Origin: Motacilla alba alba
Taxonomy: Eukaryota; Chordata; Aves; Passeriformes; Motacillidae
DNA: 64,000 bases
Reading direction: 5' to 3'
Assembly: GCF_015832195.1 (NCBI RefSeq)
Contig: NC_052046.1
Location: 38,096,911 to 38,160,910 of the forward strand
Numbering within the stretch: position 1 is the stretch's first letter; each line of letters begins with the position of its first letter. Made by a program: the position numbers and the translations under genes. This document shows, in pieces, positions 42,238-56,850 of the stretch. The notes below the pieces were generated by a model. That model searched no databases and was not told where the DNA came from. It saw only the letters and a program-made list of their open reading frames with translations.

Positions 42238-45200
42238 TTCTATGTATGATTTTTTGTGAATGTATGTCTGTATCAATGCATAAATATCAGTTCCAATCCC
42301 AGTGAAATAAAGTAGGTACTGAACTTAATACAAAACTCCACTTCAACTTGTAAAATAAGCACTATGTCATATAAATTTATTAATAATTATTTCCTTTATT
42401 TTTAATCTTCTTATAGTAGACCAGATTTTTCACATATATCATTTAGCACTCTGATATGTTTAATATTGTGGAAGGTCAAGGAGCAATGTATCCAGAAACT
42501 TCTGGAAATCAGAGGTTAGCTTCAAATATAAAAATACAAAAGTTCTTACTATAAAACTGCTGGTTAAATCACTGAGTGTTTTACCTGAACATGGGATAAA
42601 TAAAAAAAGTCTGTAAAATTTGTTTGCTTTCCAAGTCTTACTTCAGGTGTGCTGGATTTCTGCAGTTTCAATTCTGTACATTTTCCTTCTGTAATTTATG
42701 TTGATAAAATAAAAATCATCATGTATATGTGAAGGTAATACCAAAAAAAGTACTAAACCTAAAATTAATATTACAAATGTGATTTTTTTCATTAGGATTT
42801 GATTAATCCAATCTAATGCCAAGTTCTGTATTTCTGTCATATGTTTAATAAAGCTCTTCTGACCATTCCATCATTTATTTGGACACTCACTCAAAATTAG
42901 AAACAATGGCAAATATATATGTTGAAAAAATTCCAAAGAGAAATCTATATGAGGGATCATTCATCTGAATAAAAAATAGAGCCTGGTGTGCAAAAAACAA
43001 TGTGTTGTCTTTACTGGCTAAATAGAGAACGATGAATTGCAAGAGCTGAAACAGAATAGATGAAAAAGCCATAAAATCTAACATTATAATGTTCTTCCCT
43101 TTAAAAAGTCTTTAACTGCATGATGTAGAAAATCTGGGATAAAAATAGAGTCACAGCATTTTCAGAAAGTCTTAAAGGAGCTGACGAAAATGGGAGGCTG
43201 TTCTCAAGTCAGTCTTTAACAAGACAAAGTAATTAATTAATTCAGATAGAATCACATAATAGAATTATGTTATGCCCAAAAATATGAAAATATACATAGT
43301 CTTTTGTTTAAACAGCCATTGTGTAGAAGATCTGGAAGGAATTTCAAGTATTTTCTGTATATTTATTTTATGAAACATTTAACAGCTGGATCAAAGAATC
43401 ATAACTCAGTAAGACATAGATACAGTGGGTGTTTTGGATTAAAAGATATTTAAAATCACTGCAATAGAAAATGAGGAAATTACAAGAATTAAGCAGCATG
43501 ACTTCATAAAAAGAAAATTTGGTTTCTTTTAGAAAATTATTTCTTCATTGGAAAAAATAGATCTTTTAGAAATTATTTACTTTGCCACTCCTTCCATTTA
43601 TGAATATACAATTTAAAAATGGGCTAATGATAGCTTTCAACTGATATTGGTGAAAATATTTGCATTCATTTCATGCTTCTTTTACTGCAATTGGCAATAT
43701 TTAGTTGTTGAGGTATCAGCTTGTAAAACTTTAAAAATTTCTTTTCCCTGGAATGAACACAGACTGCTAGGTTTCTATCATGTGAGAAGAAATAAAATGT
43801 CCTGGTCAACAAAAAAGATGAGTCTTTATCATATCTAGATGAAATTTAAGAAATTTAAGAATTTCTGTGGTCAAAAGACTAGGTCTTTTGTTTGACACAT
43901 TTATTGATCTTCAAAGGTAAAAAAGGAAGGAAGTAAAAAAATTTATGATGACAAAGTTTTGAAGGTGATTCTCTAATTATGTGGTAGAGACCATTATCTT
44001 CATGGTTGTCCAGTTTTGGTTATCAAGTGATGTGTTTTGTAAGCATGAATTCTTGTATCTAGGTAGTTCAAACTCTGATAGTCAAAATACCTGCAGAAAA
44101 ACTGTATAAAAAATAGAAATAACTGAATAAGAAGATAAGTAATTGTTGTATTGCCTATGTGCATGGTAATGTTTGTTTCTTTTTCTGCATTTCCTAACCT
44201 TAGGGATTTGATTGCTACAGCTTCGACTTAGTTATAAATTTAGCAAAATGGGCAAATAAGACCAAAGTTAGATGGCAAGACAGAGCGGACTGTATATTCA
44301 GAAAGGTTATAATGAAAATATACAAAATAGCATTTTTATTTGGCATCTTTGAAAGAGGGCAATGCACAAGAAAGAAATCCCTTGATCCTGATCACTGATA
44401 GTCAGAAAAACCAAATCAAGTTGCAGATAAGTGTACTATGTACTATTTACATGGCCTCCCTTGTAGCTAATGGCTCATCTTGGAGCTAATGGCATCAACA
44501 AAAAATTTACTTGACACCTGTTTCAGTTTTTTATTGGGCTGTCTGGCTCTCCTCAAGTCTTCCAATTCACCAGCTGATTCTCTCATTCTTGAAGCCTTTT
44601 TGGGGTATTTGTCTTAGCTGTTTTGAGGACTGGAAATCCTATCTTGAATTCCTATAATGTGTCCAGTAGTGGAAAGTAAATAGTTTATTTACTTCTTTCA
44701 TCAGTAGGAACAAGGTGCAGAAGTATGGGCTAGTTACCATAAATCTTTCAGGAAATGCTTCTACTGCTAGACCAAAAATGTTAACAACTTTGAAAACATA
44801 CTGGTTTTCCTCAAGGATTTTGAGCTCTGTCTGAATTTGTTAATAGGGAGGTTTTTTCTAGGATACCTGGTGTATATCTGAAAGTTAGGAAGATCTTGAT
44901 CAAGATTACTTGAAATATTCTTGGCACATATTGAATTGTATGCTTGTTTTGACAGAATGAGCAGTTATAATTGAAAACTAGATTGCAAATCAATTAAAAA
45001 TATTTTTAATTATTTCTTACAATATTGCATGTCTTTGATGAATTCTTAGCTCAACTACTTTATGTATAGGTATGGATTCTAATTTGTAATGGTTAAATTT
45101 TTTTTATAAACCCGGTGCTTGGTGATATGAAAGAGTTCTCCTTAATAAGAAACACTTAAAAGCCCTACAGAAAAGACTACATTTTTTTTTCTTTATTTAT

Positions 45201-47041
45201 TCTAATTTTAAGAGTGATGAAGTGGTAGTACTCAATCTGTATTATTTTGAATCTGTTTTATTTCTGTCCAGTAAGTTAATTTCAGTTTGGTGACATACTA
45301 GAAGTAATCTAAAATTTCTATACTCTTGGATATATTAAGCAGGAAGAGACAAAGTTTGTTTATAAGAAAAACTCAGAGGATTGGGTTACTGTGACTAAAA
45401 ACCCCACCAGGAAACCAGAAGCAAGACAGATGCAAGCAGAGAAGCACTGACTTGCAGAGAAGACTTTTTTTATGCTGGGATCAATGGAGCTTCACGGACA
45501 GTTAATGAAGCCTCAAAGGATTCTGTAAGTCAGGTCTGTCTTATTACATCTTTTTTTTTTATGCTGCTAATCAAAGTTTCTTGTCCAAACTGGCAAAACG
45601 GGCAAGGGCCACAGGAGCAGTAGCACACCAAAGTCCTGTATTGCCAGACATCCCTAAACCCAGTAAAGATCTTGACTTATGTATTGAGCTAATTGCAAGT
45701 ATGCTGATTTTAAATACTACGTGTTCTGTTTTTTGAGTGATTTGCTGCCTAGTTCATGCATGAGGAAACAAAAAGTCAGTAAAAGGGTTACTTCATATAT
45801 ATAGGTATATGAGACCTATATGTGTGGGAGAAGACTAAATCCCGAGATGCTGGCCTTAGTTTAACTAATATGTTTGCCTTGTCGTTGCTAGTATCTTTTG
45901 GAAGTTACTCAGTGGAAAATAAACATGCACTAGTCTTCCTTTTTTAAATAACCTATATCAACATTATGAAAACTTTTTTTCTGATTCTCTGTAAAATCAT
46001 CACGAGTATAACTAGTCACATCTTTCCCTGGTGTGCTCTCTCCCTCTCTCTCACTCTCTCTCTCTCCCCACTCCTTTCCCTGTGCTATTATTGTGCATTT
46101 TGCAGTACCTAGGGAGAACTATGTATTTTTCTGCCTATTTTGAGTCTATCTAATATGCATTCATTTTAGAGTCTTTGTAGAAAAAAAAAATTGGAAGACA
46201 GAGGGAGAAGAACAGGAAGGAAAAACTTGGGTGAATATTACCTTTTGAGCACCATGTCAAAGACCATTCTAATAATAAGTACCCAAAAACTCAACACCAC
46301 TTATATCTCTGAATATGATGAAGTTTGGATCACATTTCAGTTTTAGAATTGTAGTGAATTTGCAAACACAAAAACTGGTTTGAATGACATGTTGAAGTTT
46401 TGTCTCAAAGCACTGATCTATATGCCAAAATGTCTGCATCTTAAGAAATGTGATGAGCTAAAGATATGTCAAACAAGGGAAATTTTTTGGGAGGAGGAAC
46501 TACATGCTTTATTGATCTTATTTATACAGGGAAGAGAACTATGAGATTTGGCAGAAATAAATGGCTTTTTTAGTCATATGCAATGGAAGATCAACAGTAA
46601 AGATGCGGACCAAACACAGTGGAATAATTCACAATTCATTCACAGTCTTTAAAGTAAGAACTACTAAAAAAGAGGTAGTAGATGCAAGAGAATATAGTTC
46701 TGTTAAGTTAAAAAATAAAAAAGCTGTTCCAGGAAATTCTCATGTGCAATGTAATTCAGAAAATTGTACAAATATATGGTTAAGTTTGAAGTTAGATTTT
46801 CACCAGTGGAACACGTAAGTGTTGCACATAGGTAAAGCCTTATAAAATACGGGCCTTGTTACTCTTGTAAAATCATACTGCTAAAAAGGCCTGCTACTTC
46901 AGCTAAGTAGAAGAGGACTATGGGAGAGTAACTCAGCTGGAATGGGAGTAGAGAGATGTGAGAGATGTGCTGTGTGGCTGCCACATGACCACATTGTAAT
47001 GTATGGTGGTTGGTTGATGCTCAGCTTCTTTTTTCTACCTC
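42238..47041. other. AT-rich single-copy-like non-coding DNA
   Basis: No coding motif, CR1 tail or LTR signature was seen. Short tracts include a CTCTCT microsatellite at about 46035-46073. A stretch at about 43626-43672 resembles 38637-38684. Confidence 0.5.
46035..46073. repeat. (CT)n microsatellite
   Basis: Imperfect CTCTCT tract, about 39 bp, with a few C and A interruptions. Confidence 0.8.
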
Positions 47042-47737
47042 TGTCAAGGTTGGGATTGAAGGCACTCGAGACAGTATTTCATATTCAGGCTTAGATGTTT
47101 ATTTCTTCTTATCTATATTACAGTCTCACAGGCAGTGAGTTCTGAAGTATTTCACTAACAAGGTACAAAATGGCTATCTTTTGTTACAAGGTCTTTAAAG
47201 GTTTACTATCCAATTAAGAAATGACACCTAAATTAATTTCACTTTTAACCCAGTAACTAATCACTCAAAGTCTGCGATGTGGACTTTCTGTCCAATTATG
47301 AAATACCACCCAAACCTATGAAGAAGAAGGAAGAAGGTAAAGAAGACAGACCAGCCTCAGTCCTAAAACCTCCATCTTGCTCCCTATATATATTTACTAT
47401 ATTCTAAAACCTTTAACTCTTAAGTTTTCCACCCTGTGATATTGCGCACTTGTAATCAACTACACACCCATAATCCCAGTGCTGTCAATCAATTTTGGAA
47501 GCCTTCTCCACAGCCTCAGGTCAAATGCAGTGCTCTCCTGGGAGTCACAGTCTGTCAGCACAGAAAATCTAAAATTCTCAGCACCCAGGACTCCAGCAGG
47601 TTGACTTGGGCTTGTTGTGCCTTAAAACTGTGTAAACTGATAATCATCTAACTGTTTAAAAAAGACGTGGTCTTTGCAATACATCATCTCTCCTTTCCAC
47701 TGCCTGGAGACTCTGCATCACTCAGCATCTTCACACA
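47042..47737 (-). mobile_element. Possible LTR, minus strand
   Basis: The plus strand opens TGTCAAGGTTGGGATTGAAGG; TTTATT at 47098-47103 gives AATAAA on the complement. Composition differs from the neighbouring AT-rich DNA. The right end near GCATCTTCACA is a guess and no target duplication is evident. Confidence 0.45.
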
Positions 47738-50700
47738 TAAGTATTTGATTGCCTAAGTACATCTTTTTAAGTTAAAGCTTTAAAGTTGTGTAAAGGCTGA
47801 ATCAGAAATGAGAGCTTTATTAAGAAATTCCTTTGCTTTCTGCATTCAAAAACTGAGGGGGTAGAAGAAGTTAATTTTTGGCCTTTCATGTATCCTTACA
47901 CTTAAAACATTAAATTAGGACAACTTAAGAATACTAATTTTAAAAAAAATCCTTTAAATAAGCAGCCCATAGAAGGTGGTTTCTCATATAATGTCCTGAT
48001 GCTTTTACTTGCATTACAAAAGAGTAGGAGAGGCGTGAAAAGAAATAGTGACTCATCAGATTGGTAGGGTCCAAAATAATGATAATGAAATAAAATCCCT
48101 GGTAGCCACACTTTCTGTTGTACTTAAAATGAATCACTAGGCTATTTTTAAATTGGTGTGTACTGTTCCTGACACTGAAGAGTACATGGTAACAAAAAAA
48201 AAAAAAGTTAAAAGAAACTTACAAAAAAATACTCTTCTTTCCAGAATAATCTGCAGTAACACAGTATTTCAATTTGGATCATGTAGCTCATAGCAGAAAA
48301 CAAATAGGACAACCGCAATACCTGTTTCAATAACAAAAGAAGTTAAAGGAGAATATTTAATAAGTTCTTTAATACAAACATAGGCTCTCAATATTGCTGT
48401 CATAAGGATATGATAAAATAAAAAGAAGAACTATACAAAAAATCTAGCGTTCCTTATCCTTAATTAAACTATTGAAAAGAGTCAAATCTTACACTGGAAA
48501 AGGTGACTGTTTCTATCAAGAAACAATCTTTGACTTCAGGAAGCACATTGTAGAAACCATGTCAAAGTGGGTTATTTAAAAGACCATCCGGAGATGCTTT
48601 TCTCTCTTTTGACTATTGAAAAAGCCTCTAAACAAGTAGGACTATTGAATTTTGAGATGCTTGAGAGTGATTAATTTGTTCGTTTCTTCATCATATATTC
48701 AAAGAATTTCTGATGTCTATAGTGAGCTGAGAGGAACGATTGGCTAGGTGGAAAGAAATGAAGTTTGTGTATTACCATGCTGTAATATTAACACAAACTT
48801 CCATTGATTAAGGCATCTTTTCTTGAAGTGAAACCTGGAAGAAATAATTGTGATTTTTTTTTTGTACTGAAGTTTTGTTCCTGTGTCAGTCTCAGCAAAA
48901 CAGATCAAGCTATGGGTTTGTAAAATAAATATAATTTTTGCTTTTTATTTTGATTTTTCTTCAATCTCCATGTGCCAGGAGCCATTTTCTGCTTTCCCAT
49001 TTTCTCTATCAACAGTAGATGTAAAAGGATCTGTCCTAATTCAACAGAAGGCTTAAACCACAGTGGAAGAAGTTGATAACCAAAACAGCTCTTGCCAGGC
49101 TTGTTGTTCCAAAATTGGCTAATTGTGAGCTATTCTGTCACTGTCATTGTTTGCTCAACAGGTAAGTTCTATTTCTGTTCCCTCACAGAGACGGAAGGAC
49201 ATTCAGAACAGGATCAAATTTTTCTCCATTTCCTCCCAAAAACTATATTTTTATTCTTACTTCAGGGACCAAAATGATGGCAGGAGTGAGAGAGTGAGGG
49301 AGGAAGGGAAGAAGGGAAGGAAAAGAAGGCAAACAAATGACATCCCCCCTGAATGAAAATAAATCTCATGAGATTGTCTTACCTATAGTAACTAAACAGG
49401 TTACAGAAGGTGGGGGTAGCAGGAACCAAATTAGAAACTTCCTGTGGGAAAAGAAGGCGCAATTACTTTCCATTTCTGCAAATAAAAATGCTGTTATGTA
49501 GATGAGGGACAGCCCCTGTTGTTGTGAACCGTTGTTGGTTAAACAATATTATGCTTCAATAGGGCTGTCATGAGCACAGAGTAATGACATTCAAGGCTCT
49601 GGGGAGCAAAATGCAATGTGGGTGTTTTGTTTGTTTTGGGGACAGGCACATAAATTTGTTCTGGTAATACCTTTTAAGCTTTCTTATATTCATCCTTATT
49701 TTTTCATTCCTACTTCATGATTTTGACCAGAAGTTCCTCCTCTACACAGAGCTGCTTGTTAGACATTAGTTTTTTAGTTGGGGTGGTTTCTGGCTGTAGA
49801 CAATACATACAGGCATCAGTAGCAGTTTGAGAATTCCTTTCTGCTGGGTACTCTGTCTTTGCTTACATGACAATTTTTGGTTCAGGATTGCTGCTTTTAG
49901 AAGTTTACGAATTCAAAATAATCAAAGTAGGCTGAAGAGAACTGGATGGTAAAGATAGAAGTAAAAGTAACTATATGTGGATAAGAAATGCAGATGTCTC
50001 AGCAGTTCATGTACTCTTCATTGGAGTGCTTAAATAGAATTTGTACTTTCATTATGGTATTTGTATGCTTTCTCAGTATGGTATTACCCACCTTTGCTCT
50101 TGCCTCAGCTGTAAAGATGCTAGGCATCCTTCTGATTTTGACTCTGAAGGCCTGTGTCAGTATCTACTTCAAATGTGCAAGTTTTTACTCAAAATTTATC
50201 TAAACCTCAGCAATGAGTTATGCAGTGCAAGGCTGTTGCATGTTTGTAATATTGTATAATCCACCTATTCCTGTGGGATACAGATTTTAAGAAAGATGAT
50301 TGTACTGACTATCAGATACACGCAATGGAAAAATTACAGCTTTAAGCCTCTTTCAGTATTAGGCATTCAAGTATTTTGTACTATGACACACACAACAATA
50401 TTTTTCCTGCAAGACAGAGCTCATATAAGAATGATGCAGTATATATCTAAATTTTGTTTCTTTTGCTTTTCTGGTAATTTAATTCAAGAAATCGTGAGGC
50501 CATATCCAGTTGACCTGGAAATCTCCCTATAAAGCACTTCAGTGGAAAACATCTTCAGTACCTGGTATTGTATTACTGCATACATACATACTTTTTATAT
50601 ATTTATATATATTATAGTAGTGTAAGTATGTGCGTGTGTGTGTGTGTCTGTGTGTGTACACTATATATAGCTGTCATTTAGAAATAAGACTAGAATGCTG

Positions 50701-53700
50701 TTCTTATAATTTTGCCAGAATAGACAAAGCTTCTGAATGGGGATCTAAACTACATCTGGTGTTCATATTGTGTCTTACAGAAGCCAGTATCAATTCTATA
50801 TACAGAACATGGCAACAACCATTCTTAATATAAAGACCAAGTTCTGATTCCTCTACAGAACATTGTGTTGCAGTCTGATTCCTTTACAGGCTTTAGTACA
50901 CTGAAGATTACCCCAGTAACAACTCAGATCTAGTGGATTTCTTCTGATTTGCCGTGGAGGTCGGATTAATCTGATTCTGTTCAATATATTCATCGAAACA
51001 AAGAGGAAAAAGGTTAACTTTTTCTGTGTAAGGGAAAGCTTTTATAAGGAAAATTGCCATTGTTGTGCATGTTCATTATGAGAATTGACATAGCATTCAT
51101 AACACAGACTCTTGACGAGCTACAGAATGCTGCGTTGTGACAAATATTTGGCCCTTCATCATAACACTATGGATTTAAATGGTGTGGTTTTCCTATGCCT
51201 TGTGTCAAAATAGCTTGTTGTATGCAAAAAAAAATAAATATGTAAAAAAACCCCAGTGCAGAACAGCTACAGTTATTTGGCTGAGCTGTGTGTTCTTTGC
51301 ATTACCGTAATTCCATCATTGCAATGGCACCACCTGTCAGAAAAATAACAATAAAGCCTTCATAACCTCTACTGACTTTACGCTTAAGTAAGTTAATGGC
51401 TGACTCTGAATAGGTGCTCTAGCCTTGCAGCACCTAACAATGTCGTTATGAACTGTGGATGCTCAGAACCCCTTCCCGCTGAGCCATGAATCCTTATTTG
51501 TGGTGTTTGCTTTAATGTGAAGCTGTCAAGATTGTTTGCATGGAAAGTTTTGACATAAACTCCTTTCCTTTTGTTGAAAATAAGTGCCTGTTTTGTAGCT
51601 TTAGCTTGTCAGCTCTCCACTGCAGAGTCTGTCTTGATTTTTATGCCCTGGACAATACTAGTAATGTTGTTGGTTTTATGTAGAAAACTAGAAGTATGAC
51701 CCTTTTATAGCTTCCTACAGGTACTGCAGAAATTACTAATCATGCCTCAGCAACAGAGATCAGCACTAAGCTTTGAAAAGAAGCAGAAGTAGTCACCAGA
51801 CAAACTACTTTTCATAAAAACTCTAGCTGGAAAAGAGGCAGGGTACAGCCAGACTGAATCCAGTCTCTTTACACTTGTAACCATATTTACAGAGGAACAA
51901 CAATCTGGGACAATTAAAATACTCACATGCTGTTTTCTGATTATAATTTGAAGAGATCTGAAACATTCTTAGAACAAACTAGACACTGCTCTGCAATATG
52001 AAAATTTAATGAGGTTAAACACAACATTTGGGACTTTTCCAGGGTATATCTAATGATTTTCTTTTAGTGTATCTAGTTTAGAACCCAGATGTCAGCAGTG
52101 GATAACATTTAAATTTGAACTCGCATTTCATCTGGTCCCTGTGATGGTCATCTTTGCCCTTCTCTGATAATTTTTGAAAGATTTCATCTAGCTAAAGAGA
52201 TTCTTTTGCTTGATTTATGTGTCTTTAAATTACACAGATGGCTTTCAGTTTTAAACAGTCTGGGGCCAGAACTTATCAGCAATTCAGATAGCAGAAGGCA
52301 GGAGTGATATTTCCCCCAAGCACTAAAGGAAAGAAGAAAATTGAAATATAATGGAGCAATGCAGACCCATACTACAATCATTCAAGTGAACTAAACATAA
52401 CCACAGAAAGAAGCTGAATTTGAAAGGTTTATGCTAAATACAGCCAGACAGGTGCATATATTGCACTGGGAGAGTGAGATCCATTCTTACTCAAAATTTG
52501 TAAAACTCATTAAAATCTTTCTGAGACTTAGATCCCTCCTGTGTTAAGTGGTGCACATGCCACAACCAAGTCCAGCATCATAGCAGAATAGAAGATCCCA
52601 TGTCTGCACAGTAGCAATTTATTTCAGTTTGGACAAACTTTTTTTTTTTGCATTCAAACTGATTTTGCAATTCTAGCTTTGCTTCTGCCAACAGCTTCCT
52701 TCTCCAGTGAGTTAGAGAATGGGAAGTTTATCCCCATGCATATAACAATTTCTAGGGCTGTGCTGCAGGCACCACTTAACACCACAGGGGCTGAGTGATT
52801 CAAATAAATATGCTGACTCTGTTGAGATTTTCATTGAAGCAAGGGGAACCTTGTCCTTTAGTAGTTGCAATATTGCATGGGAAATGTCAGAATGAAATCA
52901 GTTAGTTTCTTGGTGCTTTAAGAGAGATTAATTGAAGAGAAATTTCTTTTTCCCTTGAAAAAGAATGGAAAATTCTCTACCTATCATTCAGGATGATTTA
53001 TTTTTTTTAGGATTAAGATAAATCAAGGATGATTTATTTTTTTTCCTGCTCTGTCAGTCAGAGGACCATTGATACAAATCGATTAATCAAAGACAGTTTA
53101 TCATCAATCACAGCTAAATAGTTTTAGGAGTGTTTTTCCTTGTGTCCCCAAACAAAAGACATTGTATCATTATAAGAGAAAGGGCAAAACTACAATTTCA
53201 AAAGCAAAATACGAATTCAGCTGTGCATGTTTCATTGAAAAGAGGGAAAAAATCAACTTGGTAAACAAATCATTGAATTTGTATTCACCTATCTAATTTT
53301 TGGTCATAAACTGTCTTTGGGTTTCAGAGATCATCATGGAGCTTTAATTAAATGTACTTTGAGATCTGCAGTGCTGTGCTGGAGGCCTGTCCAGGATTGA
53401 CAGCCTTTTGGACAATGGACATAAAGGGAAAGAGACATGTTTTTAAATGAAATTCCTAACAAAATTAAGCATTCTGCCACTGGGTAACACATTTATCCCC
53501 CAACCCTGACCCCCACAAATATACATGCAAAATTGCTTGAAGTTTAAAGTAAACATGTTTATTTCTGAAACTTCCTAGCCCAGTTTAGTGGCATGCATAT
53601 TCATATTAATATTTTGAATCTAGGTCTGCACGTTTACTGTCTCAACAGCAGCAGAATTGATTATGTAATTTTATTCATTTCTACACTCAACTTGCTGCTT

Positions 53701-54251
53701 AGTGTTGCAGTTTTGCATTATTCTACTCAGCTGTAGGACAGGGTTTTTCACTTGTTCCTAAGTTGCAAACAATTTGAGGTGGATATTGTTTTGTTTTTTT
53801 TTTTTTTTTTCATGTGCCAATGTAGCTATTGCACAATGAAGTCAGGACCAAAGCTTGGGACAGCTGGGATGCTGCAATGGTAACATACTTTTGACTCTGT
53901 AGCACAGTGCTTTTTCTGATTATTCCACTATATCACCTGATCAGTTTTCTAGCACTGTTTGCTTTTTTACACTAATCTACCAAAGAAGTTTCAGACTGAA
54001 GAGTCAGCAGTTGAAATACAGTTCCAGCTTGCAGACGGGCATACTGTCCTTTAGAGGTGAAAAGATCTCTCAATGCTTTGCCACTTTGAGGACAAATGAT
54101 TTGCAAACTGTACTTCAAAGAGCCACCAGTCTAGACGTTGTCACTTGCTTTATAAATGGGAAGTTAGGAGAGGAATTCTGCTTATGATGGAGTACCTTAA
54201 ATCTCATTGTATGCCATTAACCACATTTCTACATATCAGTAAAAGCCAAAG
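47738..54251. other. AT-rich single-copy-like non-coding DNA
   Basis: No gene recognised. It contains a GT microsatellite at about 50628-50658, poly-T runs (for example 53791-53810), and a local repeat of GGATGATTTATTTTTTTT at about 52991 and 53028. Open frames are short and without motif. Confidence 0.5.
50628..50658. repeat. (GT)n microsatellite
   Basis: GTGCGTGTGTGTGTGTGTCTGTGTGTGT-type tract of about 30 bp, with single interruptions; flanked by TATATA-rich sequence. Confidence 0.85.
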
Positions 54252-54257
54252 GATGGG

Positions 54258-54881
54258 TGTCGGAACCCAGGACACCCCTCTGGGTGCCCTGGATGGCCCG
54301 AGCCCCTGGCAGGGGGCTCTGAGACCCTGGCATGCAGCCAAAGAAACAAGGGGTTTCAATCCTAGCCCATGGAGCAAATTACCAACTCTGTATGAAGAAT
54401 TAAAAGTCACAATAGTTTAAGTAGCATAAGAGTAATTGTCACAGGGTGAAAAGCAGAATTTTGGGGATTTTAGAATGGAGGTTTGAAGTCCCAAGATGGA
54501 GGGATTTGGGCGTGCCCTGTCCTTTCTTCCTTCTAGCCTCCATGATTTGGGTGATGTTGGTTTATTTGGTTTAAAAGATAAGATTGGTTTAGAATAGAAG
54601 CTGTCTAACATAGGGATAGGTATTGAAACAGAATTGTAAATACAGTACACATAGTTTTTAGTATAAAAGATAGAACCAGCCTCGTGGGCAGGGAGTATGC
54701 CTCTGGCTGACCTGCTGAACAGATCAGCGGCAGGCCAGAAAATGGATGTAAAAGAAAAGAAATAATAAACAACCTTGAGAACTACAGCTGAAGACTTCTG
54801 ATTCCTTCTTCGACAGCTGGGTTGGGAAAAAGAGACTTTTAACACATCTCGGGGTCATCCTGACCAGAGGAGACTCCAAGA
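54258..54881 (+). mobile_element. Solo LTR, family C copy 2
   Basis: 624 bp, TGTCGGAACCCAGGAC to CTCCAAGA, with a perfect 6-bp duplication GATGGG (54252-54257 and 54882-54887). The final CA has decayed. A TATAAAAG box lies near 54662 and AATAAA at 54764-54769. Copy 1 is at 31702-32378. The unique flanks make this the cleanest solo LTR in the right half. Confidence 0.92.
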
Positions 54882-54887
54882 GATGGG

Positions 54888-56302
54888 ATGTGCCTGCTCA
54901 TAAGTACTTTTGATACTTCAAAGTTACATAAACCTTGCAGTGTGTCACATAATTCTGAAACATTTCTACATAAACAATTGCCTCTACATATCCAGAAATT
55001 GCATGAAAGTTTTATGAAGGTTTTTTCTCCTACTTGGCATTCCTGTATTCCTGTTCTAATTACATTTTAAAAAGGACAATGGATGAATTGAATTCTGTAC
55101 TCATACTCCAGGCTCCGTGGAAAGAGCTCCTGCTTCTGAATTTGATGGGCTAGACTCTGGCTGCCAGCCTTTGATAGGGCAGTGTATGGAGGTTCTTCAC
55201 AGCATGTGGTTAAAATGAGCAAACTTCAGCTCCCTATATCTGGTTATATGCCTTTTGTGCTTTGTTGCTAAACATTGTGGAAGCTCTTTCTGCATCCTTT
55301 TTATCTGTGGCCAAAGGAGAGCAGAGACTATGTTCATGGCTTGTCAGGTTACTTTTATTGTCTCATCATTCCTGCCCAAGGATCCTTTCAGAGAGAGTCA
55401 TTCACATCAGCCATGCATCTGGTTTTTTACCTGCCTGTTGGATATGTTTCCAAGCTGCTTTGCTTAGTACATCCTCCCCAGCACAGGATAAACTGAGAGA
55501 TGAGGAAAGTTGTAGCAATGTCTTCAACATCCCTGACTCTCACAATCTGCTACCTCAACATTTGTGGACATACAATTCCCACAAGAAGGAAAGACGTCTG
55601 TTCAAATGAAATTTTTGGAAGTCTGTCTCAAAAAGAAAGGGTTCATCTTTTTTACCAGGAATACATGAGGCTGAAGTTTGTGGTAGTTTCCATGGTTTCA
55701 GCTTTAAAAGGTTAGTGCACAGAGTGCATATTTAGGAATCCTTTCATTTTGGCTTCTGATTTTAATGTGATATAAAGACAAGATAGGCTGACAGGTGGGA
55801 GATGAGTAGTTCCTTGCTGGTCTACATACTTTGGTAGTGAAGGGAATCACAGCCAAGGACAGACAGTATTTCTAGACAAAGAATACAATGGAATTAATAT
55901 TTCATAAGGTAGCTTCTTTGCTTCCACAGTAAATGGCCATCAGCCCCAAAATTTGTTACAATCTATTGCATGACAATGAGGAAAGGGAAAACATAGAATC
56001 ATATGATTCACAGATAACATGGAGATCAGCAGTTCCAAGTTGATCCTCAGGATTTTGGACAGTGCTGACAAATTTTGCTGATGATCATGCCACACAGAGA
56101 ATATGTTAGGACTGAAATAAAAGGGAGTTTTAACATCAGAAGTCTTGTTTCCTCTTTTAATCAGACTTAGTAACAATGACTCAGTATTTAAACAACCAAT
56201 GACAATATATTAGCTAGCTGAAAGCATAAAATATGGAATAGAGATCCATAAACTACACTTCTACTAGTTGGTAAAGATAATTTAGAAATCAAATTAGAGA
56301 AT
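54888..56302. other. Non-coding DNA without recognised features
   Basis: Overlapping short frames at 55255-55715 attract attention but have no shared motif, no splice context and no family resemblance that I can name. Confidence 0.45.
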
Positions 56303-56850
56303 CGTAGAATGGTCTGGGTCAGAAGGAACCTTAAAAATCATTTTGAACCAAGCCCCCTCCCACGGACAGGGACACCTTCCACTAGACTGTTTGGCTCAGA
56401 GCTCCAGTCAGACCTTGCAGGCAGGAAGCATCCATACCTTCCCTGGACAACCCTCGTCAGTGACTCACTACCCTCGCAGTAAAGAATTTCTTCCTCATAC
56501 ATCATCAAAGCCTTCCCTCTTCTGATTTAAAACTATTACTTTTTTCTAATCATTATATGTTCTTGAATACAGTCTCATTCCATATCTGTCTTGTAGGCTT
56601 GCTTCATATTCTGGAAAGCTGAAATTAGGTCATCCCAAAGCCTTCTCTTCTCCAGTCTAAACAATCACAGTTCTCTTCTTGTTTTCTGACATGAGATATG
56701 TTCTGTCCTTATCATCTTGGTGTCCCTTCCCTGGACTTGCTCCAAGAAATCCATGTCCTTCCTCTGCTGAGACCCCAGTGCTAGATGCAGTGTTCCGGTG
56801 TGGTATTGCCATAACAGAGTAGAGGGGAAGAATCACCTCCCTCATGTAAT
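56303..56850 (-). mobile_element. CR1 LINE 3' fragment, minus strand
   Basis: Opens with the complement of a CR1 3' end (GAATCGTAGAATGGTCTGGG...GAAGGAACCTTAAAAATCATT) and continues through 3' UTR and RT C-terminal text (AGACTGGAGAAGAGAAGG on the complement). No interruptions. Strongly diverged. Confidence 0.85.

Noticed and set aside
46035..46073. CT-rich tract as a promoter element
   Set aside because: Simple microsatellite with no gene nearby.
55255..55715. Cluster of overlapping plus-strand frames as a possible host exon
   Set aside because: Three different frames are open by chance over the same DNA, with no splice or family evidence.
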